Assembly: GCA_049965795.1 (NCBI GenBank)
Contig: JBMFVW010000004.1
Span: 24,370 to 88,369, forward strand
Source: Acidulodesulfobacterium_A sp049965795
GTDB taxonomy: Bacteria > SZUA-79 > Acidulodesulfobacterales > Acidulodesulfobacteraceae
Length of the DNA stretch: 64,000 nucleotides
Direction: 5' to 3'
Shown: piece after piece, positions 8,338-16,695 of the stretch
Layout of the letters: the number at the start of each line of letters is the position of its first letter
Numbering within the stretch: the stretch's first letter is position 1
Translations under genes and position numbers: made by a program
Notes under the pieces: model-generated
Databases searched by the model: none
The model's input: only the letters and a program-made list of their open reading frames with translations
Told to the model about the DNA's origin: nothing

Positions 8338-9753
8338 ATGGATATAAAAGAAAGGCTGAAAATCGATAAACATATTATGCAGTGTCAGCCGCCTGCGGTC
8401 AGGAGCGGCAATTTCAAAGAAGTTCCTTACGGATATACGTCTGAAGAAGCCGTCGAAGAGGCAAAGCGCTGTATTCAGTGCAAAAGACCTTACTGCATAG
8501 AAGGATGCCCCGTTAATATAAATATTCCCGCTTTTATAAAACTCATCGAAGAAGGGGATTTTCTAGGCGCCGCAAAGAAGATTAAAGAAACTAATTCGCT
8601 TCCCGCAGTATGCGGCAGGGTCTGCCCGCAGGAAGACCAGTGCGAGAAAGTTTGCACCGTAGGCAAAAGAAAAGATACGCCTTCCGTAGCCATCGGCAAT
8701 CTGGAACGCTTTGCGGCAGATTACGAGGCAAAATACGGCGATATTCACATTGAAATAAATCATAAAAAAGATAAAAAAATAGCCGTAGTAGGCGGAGGTC
8801 CTGCCGGTCTTACGGTAGCCGGCGATTTGTGCAAAATGGGTTATTCCGTTTCGATATATGAAGCCCTTCACGAAATAGGCGGAGTTTTAATGTACGGAAT
8901 TCCGGAATTTCGTCTTCCAAAAGAAATTTTATCGAGAGAGCTTAAAGTCTTGGAAGATATGGGAGTGAACGTTTTTACCAATGAAGTAATAGGCAAAACT
9001 TTTAACGTAGATGAACTGCTGAACGAAAGGGGCTACGGCGCAGTTTTTATAGGAACCGGTGCGGGAACGCCTAAATTTCTCAATATACCGGGGGAAGAAC
9101 TCAACGGGATATATTCCGCCAACGAGTTTCTTACCAGAGTCAACTTAATGCGCGCTTATAATAAATCGGAATATGATACGCCTATTAAATGCGGCAAGAC
9201 TTTAGTCGTATTCGGCGCCGGCAACACTGCTATGGATGCCGTAAGGACGGCTTTAAGGCTCGGTTATCAAGACTCAAAAATTTTTTACAGGCGATCAAGA
9301 AACGAAATGACGGCAAGGGTCGAGGAAGTTCATCATGCCGAAGAAGAAGGAGTTAAGTTTGAATTTCTAATAAATCCGATCAGATTTATAGGAGACGAAA
9401 ACCATAACGTTACTGCCGTAGAATGCGAAAGAATGGAACTAGGAGAGCCGGACGAAAGCGGAAGAAGAAGACCTATCCCCGTAAAAGGTTCTGAATTTAT
9501 TACTAAAATAGATGCCGCCGTTATCGCCATAGGAACAAATGTAAATCCTATAGTTCCTTCTTCTACTCCGGGATTAAATTTAAACAAACGGGGATATATC
9601 ATTGCGGACGAAAACACAGGGAAAACCTCAAAAAAAGGTGTTTTTGCCGGCGGAGACATAGTTACGGGAGCCGCAACCGTCATACTTGCAATGGGTGCCG
9701 GGAAAAAAGCGTCAGCCGCAATAGATAAATACTTAGAGACGGGAATATGGTAG
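8338..9753 (+). CDS. nfnB: NfnB: NADPH-binding large subunit (GltD-like) of the bifurcating transhydrogenase
   Basis: Large subunit of NfnAB and the site of the bifurcating FAD and NADPH. The 471 residues match the glutamate synthase small-subunit family: an N-terminal twin [4Fe-4S] region (CIQCKRPYCIEGCPVNINIP and VCGRVCPQEDQCEKVC), the FAD dinucleotide fold VVGGGPAGLTVAG, the NADPH fold VFGAGNTAMDAVR, and the C-terminal GDIVTGAATVILAMGAGK block typical of the family. In isolation it could be read as GltD/GltA, but no glutamate synthase large subunit is near and the adjacent NfnA settles the role. It ends shortly before the tRNA-Leu promoter. Confidence 0.9.
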   Translation: MDIKERLKIDKHIMQCQPPAVRSGNFKEVPYGYTSEEAVEEAKRCIQCKRPYCIEGCPVNINIPAFIKLIEEGDFLGAAKKIKETNSLPAVCGRVCPQEDQCEKVCTVGKRKDTPSVAIGNLERFAADYEAKYGDIHIEINHKKDKKIAVVGGGPAGLTVAGDLCKMGYSVSIYEALHEIGGVLMYGIPEFRLPKEILSRELKVLEDMGVNVFTNEVIGKTFNVDELLNERGYGAVFIGTGAGTPKFLNIPGEELNGIYSANEFLTRVNLMRAYNKSEYDTPIKCGKTLVVFGAGNTAMDAVRTALRLGYQDSKIFYRRSRNEMTARVEEVHHAEEEGVKFEFLINPIRFIGDENHNVTAVECERMELGEPDESGRRRPIPVKGSEFITKIDAAVIAIGTNVNPIVPSSTPGLNLNKRGYIIADENTGKTSKKGVFAGGDIVTGAATVILAMGAGKKASAAIDKYLETGIW

Positions 9754-9776
9754 TACGCCTTTTCCTATATATGTAT

Positions 9777-9812
9777 TTGACAAATATTGCTATTTGTGAG
9801 ATATTATATAAT
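9777..9812 (+). promoter_or_regulatory. Candidate promoter of the tRNA-Leu/tRNA-Phe pair
   Basis: A consensus -35 box TTGACA (9777-9782) is followed by -10-like boxes GATATT (9800-9805, 17-base spacer) and TATTAT (9802-9807, 19-base spacer) inside an AT run. The tRNA-Leu gene begins about 40 bases downstream. Which -10 is used cannot be decided by eye. Confidence 0.5.
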
Positions 9813-9848
9813 GCATTTTTTGAAGTCCGTCTTCTCAATTAAATAATT

Positions 9849-9936
9849 GCCGGGGTGGCGGAAGTGGTAGACGCAAGGGACTTAAAATCCCTCGGAACTT
9901 AGTTCCGTGCCGGTTCGATTCCGGCCCTCGGCACCA
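9849..9936 (+). tRNA. tRNA-Leu (TAA)
   Basis: A class II tRNA of 88 bases including encoded CCA. The acceptor GCCGGGG pairs with CCTCGGC, the anticodon stem AGGGA/TCCCT holds loop CTTAAAA with anticodon TAA, and the long variable arm CGGAACTTAGTTCCG forms its own stem, as expected for leucine tRNAs. The T arm is CCGG-TTCGATT-CCGG. tRNA-Phe follows 69 bases downstream, probably co-transcribed. Confidence 0.95.
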
Positions 9937-10005
9937 TAAAAGCCGAAAAAATATTTGTATTTAAATAAGTTTTATGATAGCATAATATAACTTATTATGT
10001 TTAAT

Positions 10006-10081
<76 letters not shown>

Positions 10082-10140
10082 CCTCTCCATACATTATCCC
10101 TTAAAATATGCTATAATTCTAATTAGCGAGGTGTAAAATT

Positions 10141-10353
10141 ATGGAAGAAATTATATTCTTAGTGGAAGAAGACGTTGAAGCAGGATATACGGCTAAAGCT
10201 CTTGGTTATTCTATTTTTACGGAAGGGGAAACGATTAACGAACTAAGAGAAAATATTAAAGAAGCGCTTGAATGCCATTTTGATAATAAAGCGGATATTC
10301 CTAAAATAATCAGGCTTCACCAATCCAAAGAAGAAGTTTTTGCCTATGCCTAA
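10141..10353 (+). CDS. hicB: HicB-family antitoxin
   Basis: Small 70-residue protein with the partial RNase-H-like HicB fold: an alternating N-terminal strand pattern (IIFLVEEDVEAGYTAKALGYSI), the GETINEL turn and a helix ELRENIKEALECHF matching the consensus for HicB antitoxins that bind and block HicA. It lacks the extra C-terminal DNA-binding domain of long HicB proteins. GCGAGG stands 6 bases before its ATG and TATAAT lies at 10112-10117. Its stop overlaps the start of hicA by 8 bases. The order antitoxin-then-toxin is the reverse of the best-known hicAB operons but does occur. Confidence 0.75.
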   Translation: MEEIIFLVEEDVEAGYTAKALGYSIFTEGETINELRENIKEALECHFDNKADIPKIIRLHQSKEEVFAYA

Positions 10354-10591
10354 AATCCCGCGTGATATTTCAGGCTTAGAATTAGCAAAACTGCTATCCA
10401 AATACGGCTATAAAGTTGATTGGCAAAAAGGCAGTCATTTAAGATTAACGACTTATCTTAATAATGCCGAACATCACATAACTATACCAAATCACGATTC
10501 TATTAAAATCGGAACGCTCAATAATATACTTATCGATGTAGCCGGATTTTTCGGCATAGATAAAAAAGAGCTGATTGAAAAATTATTTTAA
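10346..10591 (+). CDS. hicA: HicA-family mRNA interferase toxin
   Basis: Toxin of the HicBA type II system, a double-stranded-RNA-binding-domain-like ribonuclease that cleaves mRNA. The 81-residue protein has the catalytic histidine H31 in QKGSHLRL, and the signature HHITIPNHDSIKIGTLNNIL. I start it at ATG 10346; a TTG two codons upstream (10340) is in frame but unneeded. Translation is probably coupled to hicB through the overlap ATGCCTAA. The pair beside two tRNA genes is a common location for such modules. Nothing else in this stretch suggests a larger mobile element. Confidence 0.85.
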   Translation: MPKIPRDISGLELAKLLSKYGYKVDWQKGSHLRLTTYLNNAEHHITIPNHDSIKIGTLNNILIDVAGFFGIDKKELIEKLF

Positions 10592-10767
10592 TAAATAGAC
10601 AAACTTTCCCGCAGTAAACCTTAATTTAAAAACAACGTTATATTTTTTTTAAAAAAAATCTTGATTTAATTTTATTTTTGTAATAAACTAAAAAGAGTGT
10701 AAAAAATACAGCAATTTTAAGATATATTTTTTCGATATCCTTTTAAAAATAAAATATAGGTTTAATA

Positions 10768-11649
10768 TTGAAAAATCATATTGTTTATTTTCCGGGCTGC
10801 GCAAATTCTTTCGAACGCAAAACAAAAACAGAAAACATTTTTAAAGCATTAGACATAGATATCAAGCCGGTTTCGGAATGGAACTGCTGCGGCGCTCCGC
10901 CCTCGCATTATAAACCCGATTTTTTTAACAAAGCGGTAATGCCCCTGAGAAATTTAGGTTTATGCCAGAATGACGGCGAAAATTTTTTATATTCCGGCTG
11001 TTCGGTATGCGTAAATCAGATAAATGAATCCCTTAATATTATCAATTCGGATTCAATGTTTAAAAAACAGGCGGATTACAGTCTTAAGCCGTTTAATGCC
11101 CTGCTTAAAGAATCGGATACGTCAAAGACCGGAGCTATTCATATAATCGATATTATTACGGATGCTTCCGTCGAAAATAAACTGTTGAAAGCCGTTCCGT
11201 CGAAAATAAAAGGAGACTCCATACTTCTTTATGCAGGATGCTATAAAAACGAAGCTAAAATCGAATCATTAAAAAAAATATTCAATATTATGGGTGCCGA
11301 AGTTAATATTTTTAACGATTGCTGCGGAGGCGAAAAACTGCAAAATATGACGCCCGTTCATTCTAAAAGAGTTGAAAACGCAAATATTGCCGATAATTTT
11401 TTCAAACTAATAAACAAAAAAGCCGACGAAACAAATTCGGACTATATAGTCACGGTTTGTTCCATGTGCGAAAAAAATATAGACGACGGTATGAAATTAT
11501 CGGATTTAGATGTATTTGCGCCGGTAATAGGCTTAATAGAATTTATCGGTTTCATGCTTGGTATTGAAGGCTGCGGAGAAATATTAAACGGTATATTGCC
11601 ATGCGCAGTTCAACCTGAAAATGGAAAGTTAAAAGAGTGCCGGATATAA
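10768..11649 (+). CDS. HdrB-like protein with two CCG domains
   Basis: Cytoplasmic iron-sulfur protein of the heterodisulfide reductase B family, where each CCG domain (Cx31-39CCx35-36CxxC) can hold a non-cubane [4Fe-4S] cluster or join a partner. Domain 1 shows YFPGC (C11), NCCG (C40-C41) and GCSVC; domain 2 shows YAGC, DCCGG and CSMC. The length of 293 residues matches HdrB. The start is TTG 10768 with ATAGG about 9 bases upstream. The gene stands 34 bases before a molybdopterin oxidoreductase, so it probably passes electrons between that enzyme and a thiol, quinone or Hdr-type partner. It is a paralogue of the HdrB at 50913 and SdhE at 35495. Confidence 0.75.
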   Translation: MKNHIVYFPGCANSFERKTKTENIFKALDIDIKPVSEWNCCGAPPSHYKPDFFNKAVMPLRNLGLCQNDGENFLYSGCSVCVNQINESLNIINSDSMFKKQADYSLKPFNALLKESDTSKTGAIHIIDIITDASVENKLLKAVPSKIKGDSILLYAGCYKNEAKIESLKKIFNIMGAEVNIFNDCCGGEKLQNMTPVHSKRVENANIADNFFKLINKKADETNSDYIVTVCSMCEKNIDDGMKLSDLDVFAPVIGLIEFIGFMLGIEGCGEILNGILPCAVQPENGKLKECRI

Positions 11650-11683
11650 AATAAAAATACTTTAATTAAAACGGAGGTAAAAA

Positions 11684-14227
11684 ATGGATTTTGAGGAGTT
11701 AAAAAACGAAAAGTTCATGCGTGTAAAAGATAACAGGCTTATCAAAATAAAGCCCGATCATCGTCCGCAGGAATCAACGAAAGAATACGACACTGTACGT
11801 TATTCCACATGCACTAATATGTGCGAAAGCGGTTGCGGTCTTAAAATATTCTTGAAAGACGGCAAAATAGTCGATGTCATGGGAGATGAGGAACATCCTC
11901 AGAACAGAGGCGGTCTATGTTCTAAGGGCGTCGGTCAGATTCAGTGGTGGTACGATCCTTTAAGAGTACATCATCCGATGATAAGGAAATCATTAACAGA
12001 CGATTTTAAAAGGGTTTCATGGGATGATGCGCTTGATTTTGCGGCTGAAAAATTAATAAAACTTCATGACGAATACGGCCCGGAGGCACTGACCGTTTTC
12101 AGAACGGGAAGATCTTCATTCGGCAATAAAGAAGGCGGAGCGAGATTCGGCAGGATATTCGGCACTCCTAACGTTTACGGTCAGGGACCTATATGCTGCG
12201 AAAGCCCCGGCGTATCAATGAACTACGTTTTCGGCGCAAAAGGACTCGGCAGGCTTATGAATCCTTCGCAGGATTGGAAAAACTCTAAGTGTATTCTCGT
12301 GGTCGGAACAAATATGGCGGCGCAGGAAACTATTACGATGACCCACCTTCTCGATGCAAGAGATAACGGAGCGTTTTTAATAGGCGTCGATCCGCGTTTT
12401 AACGCAACGCTTTCAAAATGCGATATAGGAATGAGAATCCGTTCCGGATCCGATGCAATCTTATTTTTGGCTATGGGCAATATCATAATAAAAGAAAAAC
12501 TTTACAATAAAGAATTTGTAGATAAATGGGTCGAAGGTTTCGAAGAGTATTCTAAGGAATGCGCCCAGTGGACGCCTGAAAGAGCCGAAAAACTCACATA
12601 CGTTCCAAAAGAGATGATTATAGAAGCGGCAAGAAGGTTCGGTTCCGCAAGACCGGCATCCGTGACCGGAAATCTTGGAACGGCGCAGATTTATAACTCC
12701 AACAACGTAAACAGGTCCATAGCGGCATTGTTAGCTCTTACCGGCTCTATCGGCGTTAAAGGCGGCGGATGGAACTGGCTGCATAACTGCCGTCCTCCTC
12801 TGAATTACGGACACGATTTAAAAGATCTGCCTGATTTTAAAAGACCTCAGATAACAGACAAATTAATATCCTGGGGAGACAGTTCGGTGCCTTGCATAAT
12901 AAATGCGATGATGTATGAAAAACCGTATCCGGTTAAAGGCATTATATGGAACGGCGACCATCTGCCCCAGTTTCCGAATTCTTGGAAAATGGAAGAAGCG
13001 ATGAAGAAAAATGTAATAAATATCCATCTGTCCATTTATCCTAACCATACATATATGTTCAGCCACGTTGCGTTTCCTATAGCAATCTCGGTAGAAACCG
13101 ACAGCGTATGCCATCACGGAAACAACAGGCTTCTTCAGTGGCACAATAAAATAATACCTTATCAGCATGAACACAGGGCAGACATCGACGTTTTCGACGG
13201 TCTTGCAAAAAGGCTTAAAGGCAAAGCTGGACATTTCGACAAAGTTGAATTTAATCCTTGGGGTTATTATAAAGAAGGTCCCGATAAAGGAAGAGTCAAC
13301 GAAATTAAAATGACGGACTTCTTTAACGAACAGGAATCGTTTACGAGGGGTATTACATACGAGCTTCTTAATCCGGAAAAAAACCCTAAAGGCGGTTTAA
13401 TGTGGCCGGTAATGTCGAAAGAAGAAGCTGTTTTTCAGGACGATGAAGCAGTTTTAAGAGGCAAATGGATAATGTATAAAGAAGGAGAAAATTATCCTGA
13501 ATCCGACAAGAGATTCCCTACGCCTTCAGGCAAAATCGAATTAGCTTCCGAAGCTTTGGAGAAAATAGGCTGGTACAAAGTTCCTACGCAGGTTGAAGGC
13601 TCCGAATCGCCTCTCGGAAATTTTGAAAGAGCCAAGAAGTATCCGTTAGTATTAAACACTACCAGAATAGCGCAGTCATTTCATGAAGGAGGTCACTGGT
13701 GGCCTTGGAACGACGAGCTGGAACCGGACAGAAATATAGAGATCAATCCTGCCACGGCAGCGGTTATGGGAATTGAAGACGGAGACATGGTCATAGTAGA
13801 AAACGACAGAGGATGGGTTGAAGGTCCTGCCTGGGTAACCGAAATGGTACCGGAAGACGGAATATGGGCAAACTTCGGATTTGACAGATATCAGCCGTTT
13901 CATCCGTATGAATCTATTAATACCGTTATAGACGATATTATCAAAGACCCCGTTTACGGACAGATACAGTTCAAAGCCGTCCTTTGCAGAGTTTACAAAA
14001 AAGGCGATACAGATCCTGATACCACCGCAAAAAAGACTCTTGAATTTTTGCAGAAAAGATTTCCCGAAGTCTGGGATCCTAAACATCAGGACAAAAACGT
14101 TATCGTCGGTAAATGGAAAAATCATTGGAAAGAATATCATGAGCTTAGCATAGGATGGAAAAAGCTTGTTAATTTTAAAGAGCCGGTCGAATGTACTCCG
14201 GTTTCCTGCGATATTCGTAAATACTAA
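11684..14227 (+). CDS. Molybdopterin-dependent oxidoreductase, DMSO reductase family, catalytic subunit
   Basis: Catalytic subunit of a Mo/W-bisPGD enzyme of 847 residues with no signal peptide or twin-arginine motif, so it should be cytoplasmic. The N-terminal [4Fe-4S] motif is C43, C47, C51 and C79 (TCTNMCESGCG...GLCSKG), followed by the Molybdopterin domain and a C-terminal molydopterin-dinucleotide-binding domain (TTRIAQSFHEGGHWW and onward). The likely metal-ligand region after GTPNVYGQGP has two adjacent cysteines, C171-C172, so ligation by cysteine (as in Psr/Phs/FdhF-like enzymes) is probable. A strong AGGAGG-like site precedes the ATG (ACGGAGGT). Partners are the HdrB-like protein upstream and the ferredoxin at 14392. 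The substrate is not evident; sulfur-compound reductases and sulfite-type dehydrogenases are possibilities. Confidence 0.85.
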   Translation: MDFEELKNEKFMRVKDNRLIKIKPDHRPQESTKEYDTVRYSTCTNMCESGCGLKIFLKDGKIVDVMGDEEHPQNRGGLCSKGVGQIQWWYDPLRVHHPMIRKSLTDDFKRVSWDDALDFAAEKLIKLHDEYGPEALTVFRTGRSSFGNKEGGARFGRIFGTPNVYGQGPICCESPGVSMNYVFGAKGLGRLMNPSQDWKNSKCILVVGTNMAAQETITMTHLLDARDNGAFLIGVDPRFNATLSKCDIGMRIRSGSDAILFLAMGNIIIKEKLYNKEFVDKWVEGFEEYSKECAQWTPERAEKLTYVPKEMIIEAARRFGSARPASVTGNLGTAQIYNSNNVNRSIAALLALTGSIGVKGGGWNWLHNCRPPLNYGHDLKDLPDFKRPQITDKLISWGDSSVPCIINAMMYEKPYPVKGIIWNGDHLPQFPNSWKMEEAMKKNVINIHLSIYPNHTYMFSHVAFPIAISVETDSVCHHGNNRLLQWHNKIIPYQHEHRADIDVFDGLAKRLKGKAGHFDKVEFNPWGYYKEGPDKGRVNEIKMTDFFNEQESFTRGITYELLNPEKNPKGGLMWPVMSKEEAVFQDDEAVLRGKWIMYKEGENYPESDKRFPTPSGKIELASEALEKIGWYKVPTQVEGSESPLGNFERAKKYPLVLNTTRIAQSFHEGGHWWPWNDELEPDRNIEINPATAAVMGIEDGDMVIVENDRGWVEGPAWVTEMVPEDGIWANFGFDRYQPFHPYESINTVIDDIIKDPVYGQIQFKAVLCRVYKKGDTDPDTTAKKTLEFLQKRFPEVWDPKHQDKNVIVGKWKNHWKEYHELSIGWKKLVNFKEPVECTPVSCDIRKY

Positions 14228-14250
14228 TATCAATTTGCGATGAATTTGAG

Positions 14251-14281
14251 GCAGGGGACGGAATTGAATTCCGTCCCCTGC
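14251..14281. repeat. Repeat family A palindrome (copy A1)
   Basis: A 31-base near-perfect palindrome with 15-base arms (GCAGGGGACGGAATT and its complement) around one central base. The same core recurs at 23969, 40318, 43907, 53820, 59231 and 59301. It sits 24 bases after the molybdoenzyme stop codon, where it could also stop or stabilise the transcript before the partner gene. Confidence 0.85.
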
Positions 14282-14291
14282 ATATAAAAAG

Positions 14292-14350
14292 CCGGAAATT
14301 TGTATATAAAATTCATTACAACAAGATAATTATAATATGCAAATTTCCGG
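14292..14350. repeat. Inverted repeat upstream of the Fe-S subunit gene
   Basis: CCGGAAATTTG (14292-14302) is repeated as CAAATTTCCGG at 14340-14350, perfect 11-base arms around 37 bases of AT-rich sequence. Together with palindrome A1 it fills the gap between the catalytic and the ferredoxin gene. It could be an mRNA structure, a regulator site or part of a small insertion; I cannot choose. Confidence 0.5.
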
Positions 14351-14391
14351 ACGTTAAAAAAAATTAACTAAAATAAAATAGGAGTATAAAT

Positions 14392-15048
14392 ATGTCTTCG
14401 GAATACGGATTTGACAGATTTCACCTTGGAGAAGAAAGAGCTTCCAGGATTACCCTGAAGTCTTCCACTCCAAAATATTCTATGAAAGTAAATATAGAAA
14501 GATGCATAGGCTGTATGTCTTGCGAAGTTTCATGCAAAAAAGAGCATAACCTTCCGGTAGGACCCCGCAGAATGAGGGTTATACAGGTAGGTCCTTATTT
14601 TATCAAAAAAGGTCAGCTTAAAACCGTTTATCTTCCTATGAACTGTTTTCACTGCGACGACGCCGCATGCGTTAAGGCCTGTCCTACAGGTTCTATGCAG
14701 AAAAGAGCCGACGGTATAGTATTTAACGATCCCAATACCTGCATCGGCTGTAAATCCTGCATACACGCCTGTCCTTTCGGTTCTCCGCAGTTTAACGAAG
14801 CGACCGGAAAGGTAACGAAGTGCGATTACTGCAAGCACAGAGTGGACGCAGGACTTTTGCCGGCATGCGTAACTTTATGTTCGGCGGACGCATTATGGTT
14901 CGGTAATATAAACAGAATATCGACAATAGACAGAGAAAAGACCGCCAGAAAATTAACGGAACATTTATTCGGTTTTGTCGCTCCGCATCCAAGCCAAATG
15001 GGAACGTCTAACGCAAACGATACCGATAATCCGGTAAAAGTAGGATAA
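14392..15048 (+). CDS. Four-cluster ferredoxin subunit of the molybdoenzyme (DmsB/PsrB type)
   Basis: Electron-transfer subunit that would carry electrons between the molybdopterin active site and a downstream partner. The 218 residues contain four cysteine groups of the DmsB/FdhB pattern: CIGCMSCEVSC, CFHCDDAACVKACP, CIGCKSCIHACP and a final group with CDYC...CVTLC, enough for four [4Fe-4S] clusters. It has no membrane segment and no signal peptide, in keeping with a soluble cytoplasmic enzyme. No membrane-anchor subunit (PsrC/DmsC/NrfD type) is encoded next to it, so the HdrB-like protein is the best candidate for the next carrier. Confidence 0.85.
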   Translation: MSSEYGFDRFHLGEERASRITLKSSTPKYSMKVNIERCIGCMSCEVSCKKEHNLPVGPRRMRVIQVGPYFIKKGQLKTVYLPMNCFHCDDAACVKACPTGSMQKRADGIVFNDPNTCIGCKSCIHACPFGSPQFNEATGKVTKCDYCKHRVDAGLLPACVTLCSADALWFGNINRISTIDREKTARKLTEHLFGFVAPHPSQMGTSNANDTDNPVKVG

Positions 15049-15077
15049 TTAATTAAAATAAAACAAGGAGGTTATTT

Positions 15078-15323
15078 ATGGCAGAGGCACTGAAGTCCGG
15101 GACCGTTTATAATGCGCCTATAAGAGTCGATTATATAAACGGAGATTTTGACAAAGCAGAAGAAACATTAAAAAAAGAAAAAATTCATATAGTCGGAAGA
15201 AACGTTGCAAGCGTTACGCCTTATCATGCAACTATATTCGTAAGTTTAGAGGAAGAAGATAAAGCATTAAAGGCTATTAAAAAAGCGGGAATTAAAACAT
15301 ACCCCGTAGAGCCATATTTTTAA
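15078..15323 (+). CDS. Small protein with an ACT-like pattern, unknown function
   Basis: An 81-residue protein behind an excellent ribosome site (AAGGAGG at 15064-15070). Its predicted order strand-helix-strand-strand-helix-strand, with IRVDYINGDFDKAEETLKK and ATIFVSLEEEDKALKAIKK, resembles an ACT ligand-binding domain. It does not end in Gly-Gly, so it is not a MoaD-type sulfur carrier. It is the last gene of the molybdoenzyme group, closed by a strong hairpin at 15333-15373. A sensing or assembly role for the enzyme is conceivable but unproven. Confidence 0.6.
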   Translation: MAEALKSGTVYNAPIRVDYINGDFDKAEETLKKEKIHIVGRNVASVTPYHATIFVSLEEEDKALKAIKKAGIKTYPVEPYF

Positions 15324-15332
15324 TTAACTTTA

Positions 15333-15373
15333 AACAATAATAGCCGCCTAAAATTTAGGCGGCTATTATTGTT
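15333..15373 (+). terminator. Rho-independent terminator after the molybdoenzyme group
   Basis: An almost perfect 41-base inverted repeat (arms such as CAATAATAGCCGCCTAAA with TTTAGGCGGCTATTATTG, one central base) followed by TTTTG. The GC-rich middle and T-tract fit an intrinsic terminator, and the symmetry would let it act in both directions. It separates the enzyme genes from moeA, so the cofactor genes need their own promoter or read-through. Confidence 0.75.
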
Positions 15374-15392
15374 TTGAAAAAATAAAAACTCC

Positions 15393-16685
15393 ATGCAGGA
15401 TAAAAAAACCGCTAAAACATTACTTGATATTACCGCTGAAAATATTAGAAAAATAAAGGAAAGCGAAATTATTTCCGTCGAAAATTCGCTCGGCAGGATA
15501 ATATCCGAAAACATAATTCCGCAAAACGAAGTTCCTCCTTTTGTAAGATCCGCAGTTGACGGTTTTGCGGTTATATCGAGCGATTTTTTAGAAAAAAAAA
15601 TAGATAAATTTAAGGTGGAAAATCAAATAACGGCCGGATACTCGAAAGAGATAAAGCCGCTTAATTCGGGAGAAGCCGCTTTCGTAACTACGGGCGCTCC
15701 TATTCCGCCCAATGCCGACAGCGTGGTATTAATAGAAGAAACGGAAGAGTATGCCGGCGGCTATATGGTTTACAAAAAGAAAGTCGAAAAGGGTTCTTAT
15801 ATATCTCCTATAGGAGACGATATAAAAGCCGGAGAAGTACTTTTTGAGAAAGGGCACAGAATAAGATTCTGCGACATTGCCGCCTTATCGGGGATAGGGA
15901 TGGACTCGGTCTCGGTTTATAAAAAACCTTCGGTAGGAATATTGTCCGGAGGAAACGAACTGACGCCGCCCGGCGAAAAGTTAAGAACTAATAAAATATA
16001 CGATATAAATACGACGGTTCTAAAATCTTTGGTGTCGGATGCAGGAGGCATCCCTGAAGTAATAGGCGCAGTCGAGGACGACTTTGAAAAATTAACGCAA
16101 ACTTTAAAAAATGCCGACGAGTCTTCAAAATACGACCTCATTATTTCTACCGGCGGAACGGGCGCAAGTTTTTTGGTTTTGGAAAGCAAAGAGATAAAAA
16201 ATTTTTATGACCTGGTTCCTTCCGCAATAGAAAAGACCGGAAAATTATTATTCCACGGAGTAAAATTAGTTCCTGGCAAGCCGACGTCGTTCGGCATGCT
16301 TACTAACGGCACGCCTATTTTTGCGCTTGCGGGCTGGCCTTATTCCGTTCTTATTACATTCGACCTTTTCGTAAGACCTGCTATTCAAAGAATGTCCAAC
16401 TATAAAGACATGTATAAAAGATATCCTTCGGTTAAAGCCGCTTTAAAAAATGATATAATAAAAGAAGAGGGCGTAAGAAAATATTTTCAGGTCAAGTTAA
16501 CTAAAAGCGAAGGTTCGTTATATGCCGAAGTAATATCTGCTCCTAAGCCTCCTTCCGCAGCAAGATCGTTAAGTCCGATGATAAATGCCGACGGCAGTTT
16601 TGTTATGGAAGAGAATATTGCGAATTTAAAAGCAGGAAGTTTGATAGACGTTACGTTAAACGATTACGAAATCGAATATAAATAA
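15393..16685 (+). CDS. moeA: Molybdopterin molybdenumtransferase MoeA-like
   Basis: Inserts molybdate (or tungstate) into adenylated molybdopterin. The 430 residues show the MoeA N-terminal region with VPPFVRSAVDGFAV and TTGAPIPPNADSVV, and the MPT-binding segment STGGTGAS. The C-terminal domain IV is present. One oddity is that the segment normally reading LPGNPVSA here reads FALAGWPYSVLITFD, so a loop that is well conserved near the active site is changed. This may mark a tungsten-type or otherwise specialised MoeA paralogue. It opens a tight operon (gaps of 10-31 bases) running to 20940. Confidence 0.85.
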   Translation: MQDKKTAKTLLDITAENIRKIKESEIISVENSLGRIISENIIPQNEVPPFVRSAVDGFAVISSDFLEKKIDKFKVENQITAGYSKEIKPLNSGEAAFVTTGAPIPPNADSVVLIEETEEYAGGYMVYKKKVEKGSYISPIGDDIKAGEVLFEKGHRIRFCDIAALSGIGMDSVSVYKKPSVGILSGGNELTPPGEKLRTNKIYDINTTVLKSLVSDAGGIPEVIGAVEDDFEKLTQTLKNADESSKYDLIISTGGTGASFLVLESKEIKNFYDLVPSAIEKTGKLLFHGVKLVPGKPTSFGMLTNGTPIFALAGWPYSVLITFDLFVRPAIQRMSNYKDMYKRYPSVKAALKNDIIKEEGVRKYFQVKLTKSEGSLYAEVISAPKPPSAARSLSPMINADGSFVMEENIANLKAGSLIDVTLNDYEIEYK

Positions 16686-16695
16686 AAAACAAATT

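Noticed and set aside
8338..9753. Glutamate synthase small subunit GltD
   Set aside because: No large subunit is nearby and NfnA is directly upstream.
15078..15323. MoaD-type sulfur carrier
   Set aside because: The length fits, but the protein ends EPYF and lacks the required Gly-Gly C-terminus.
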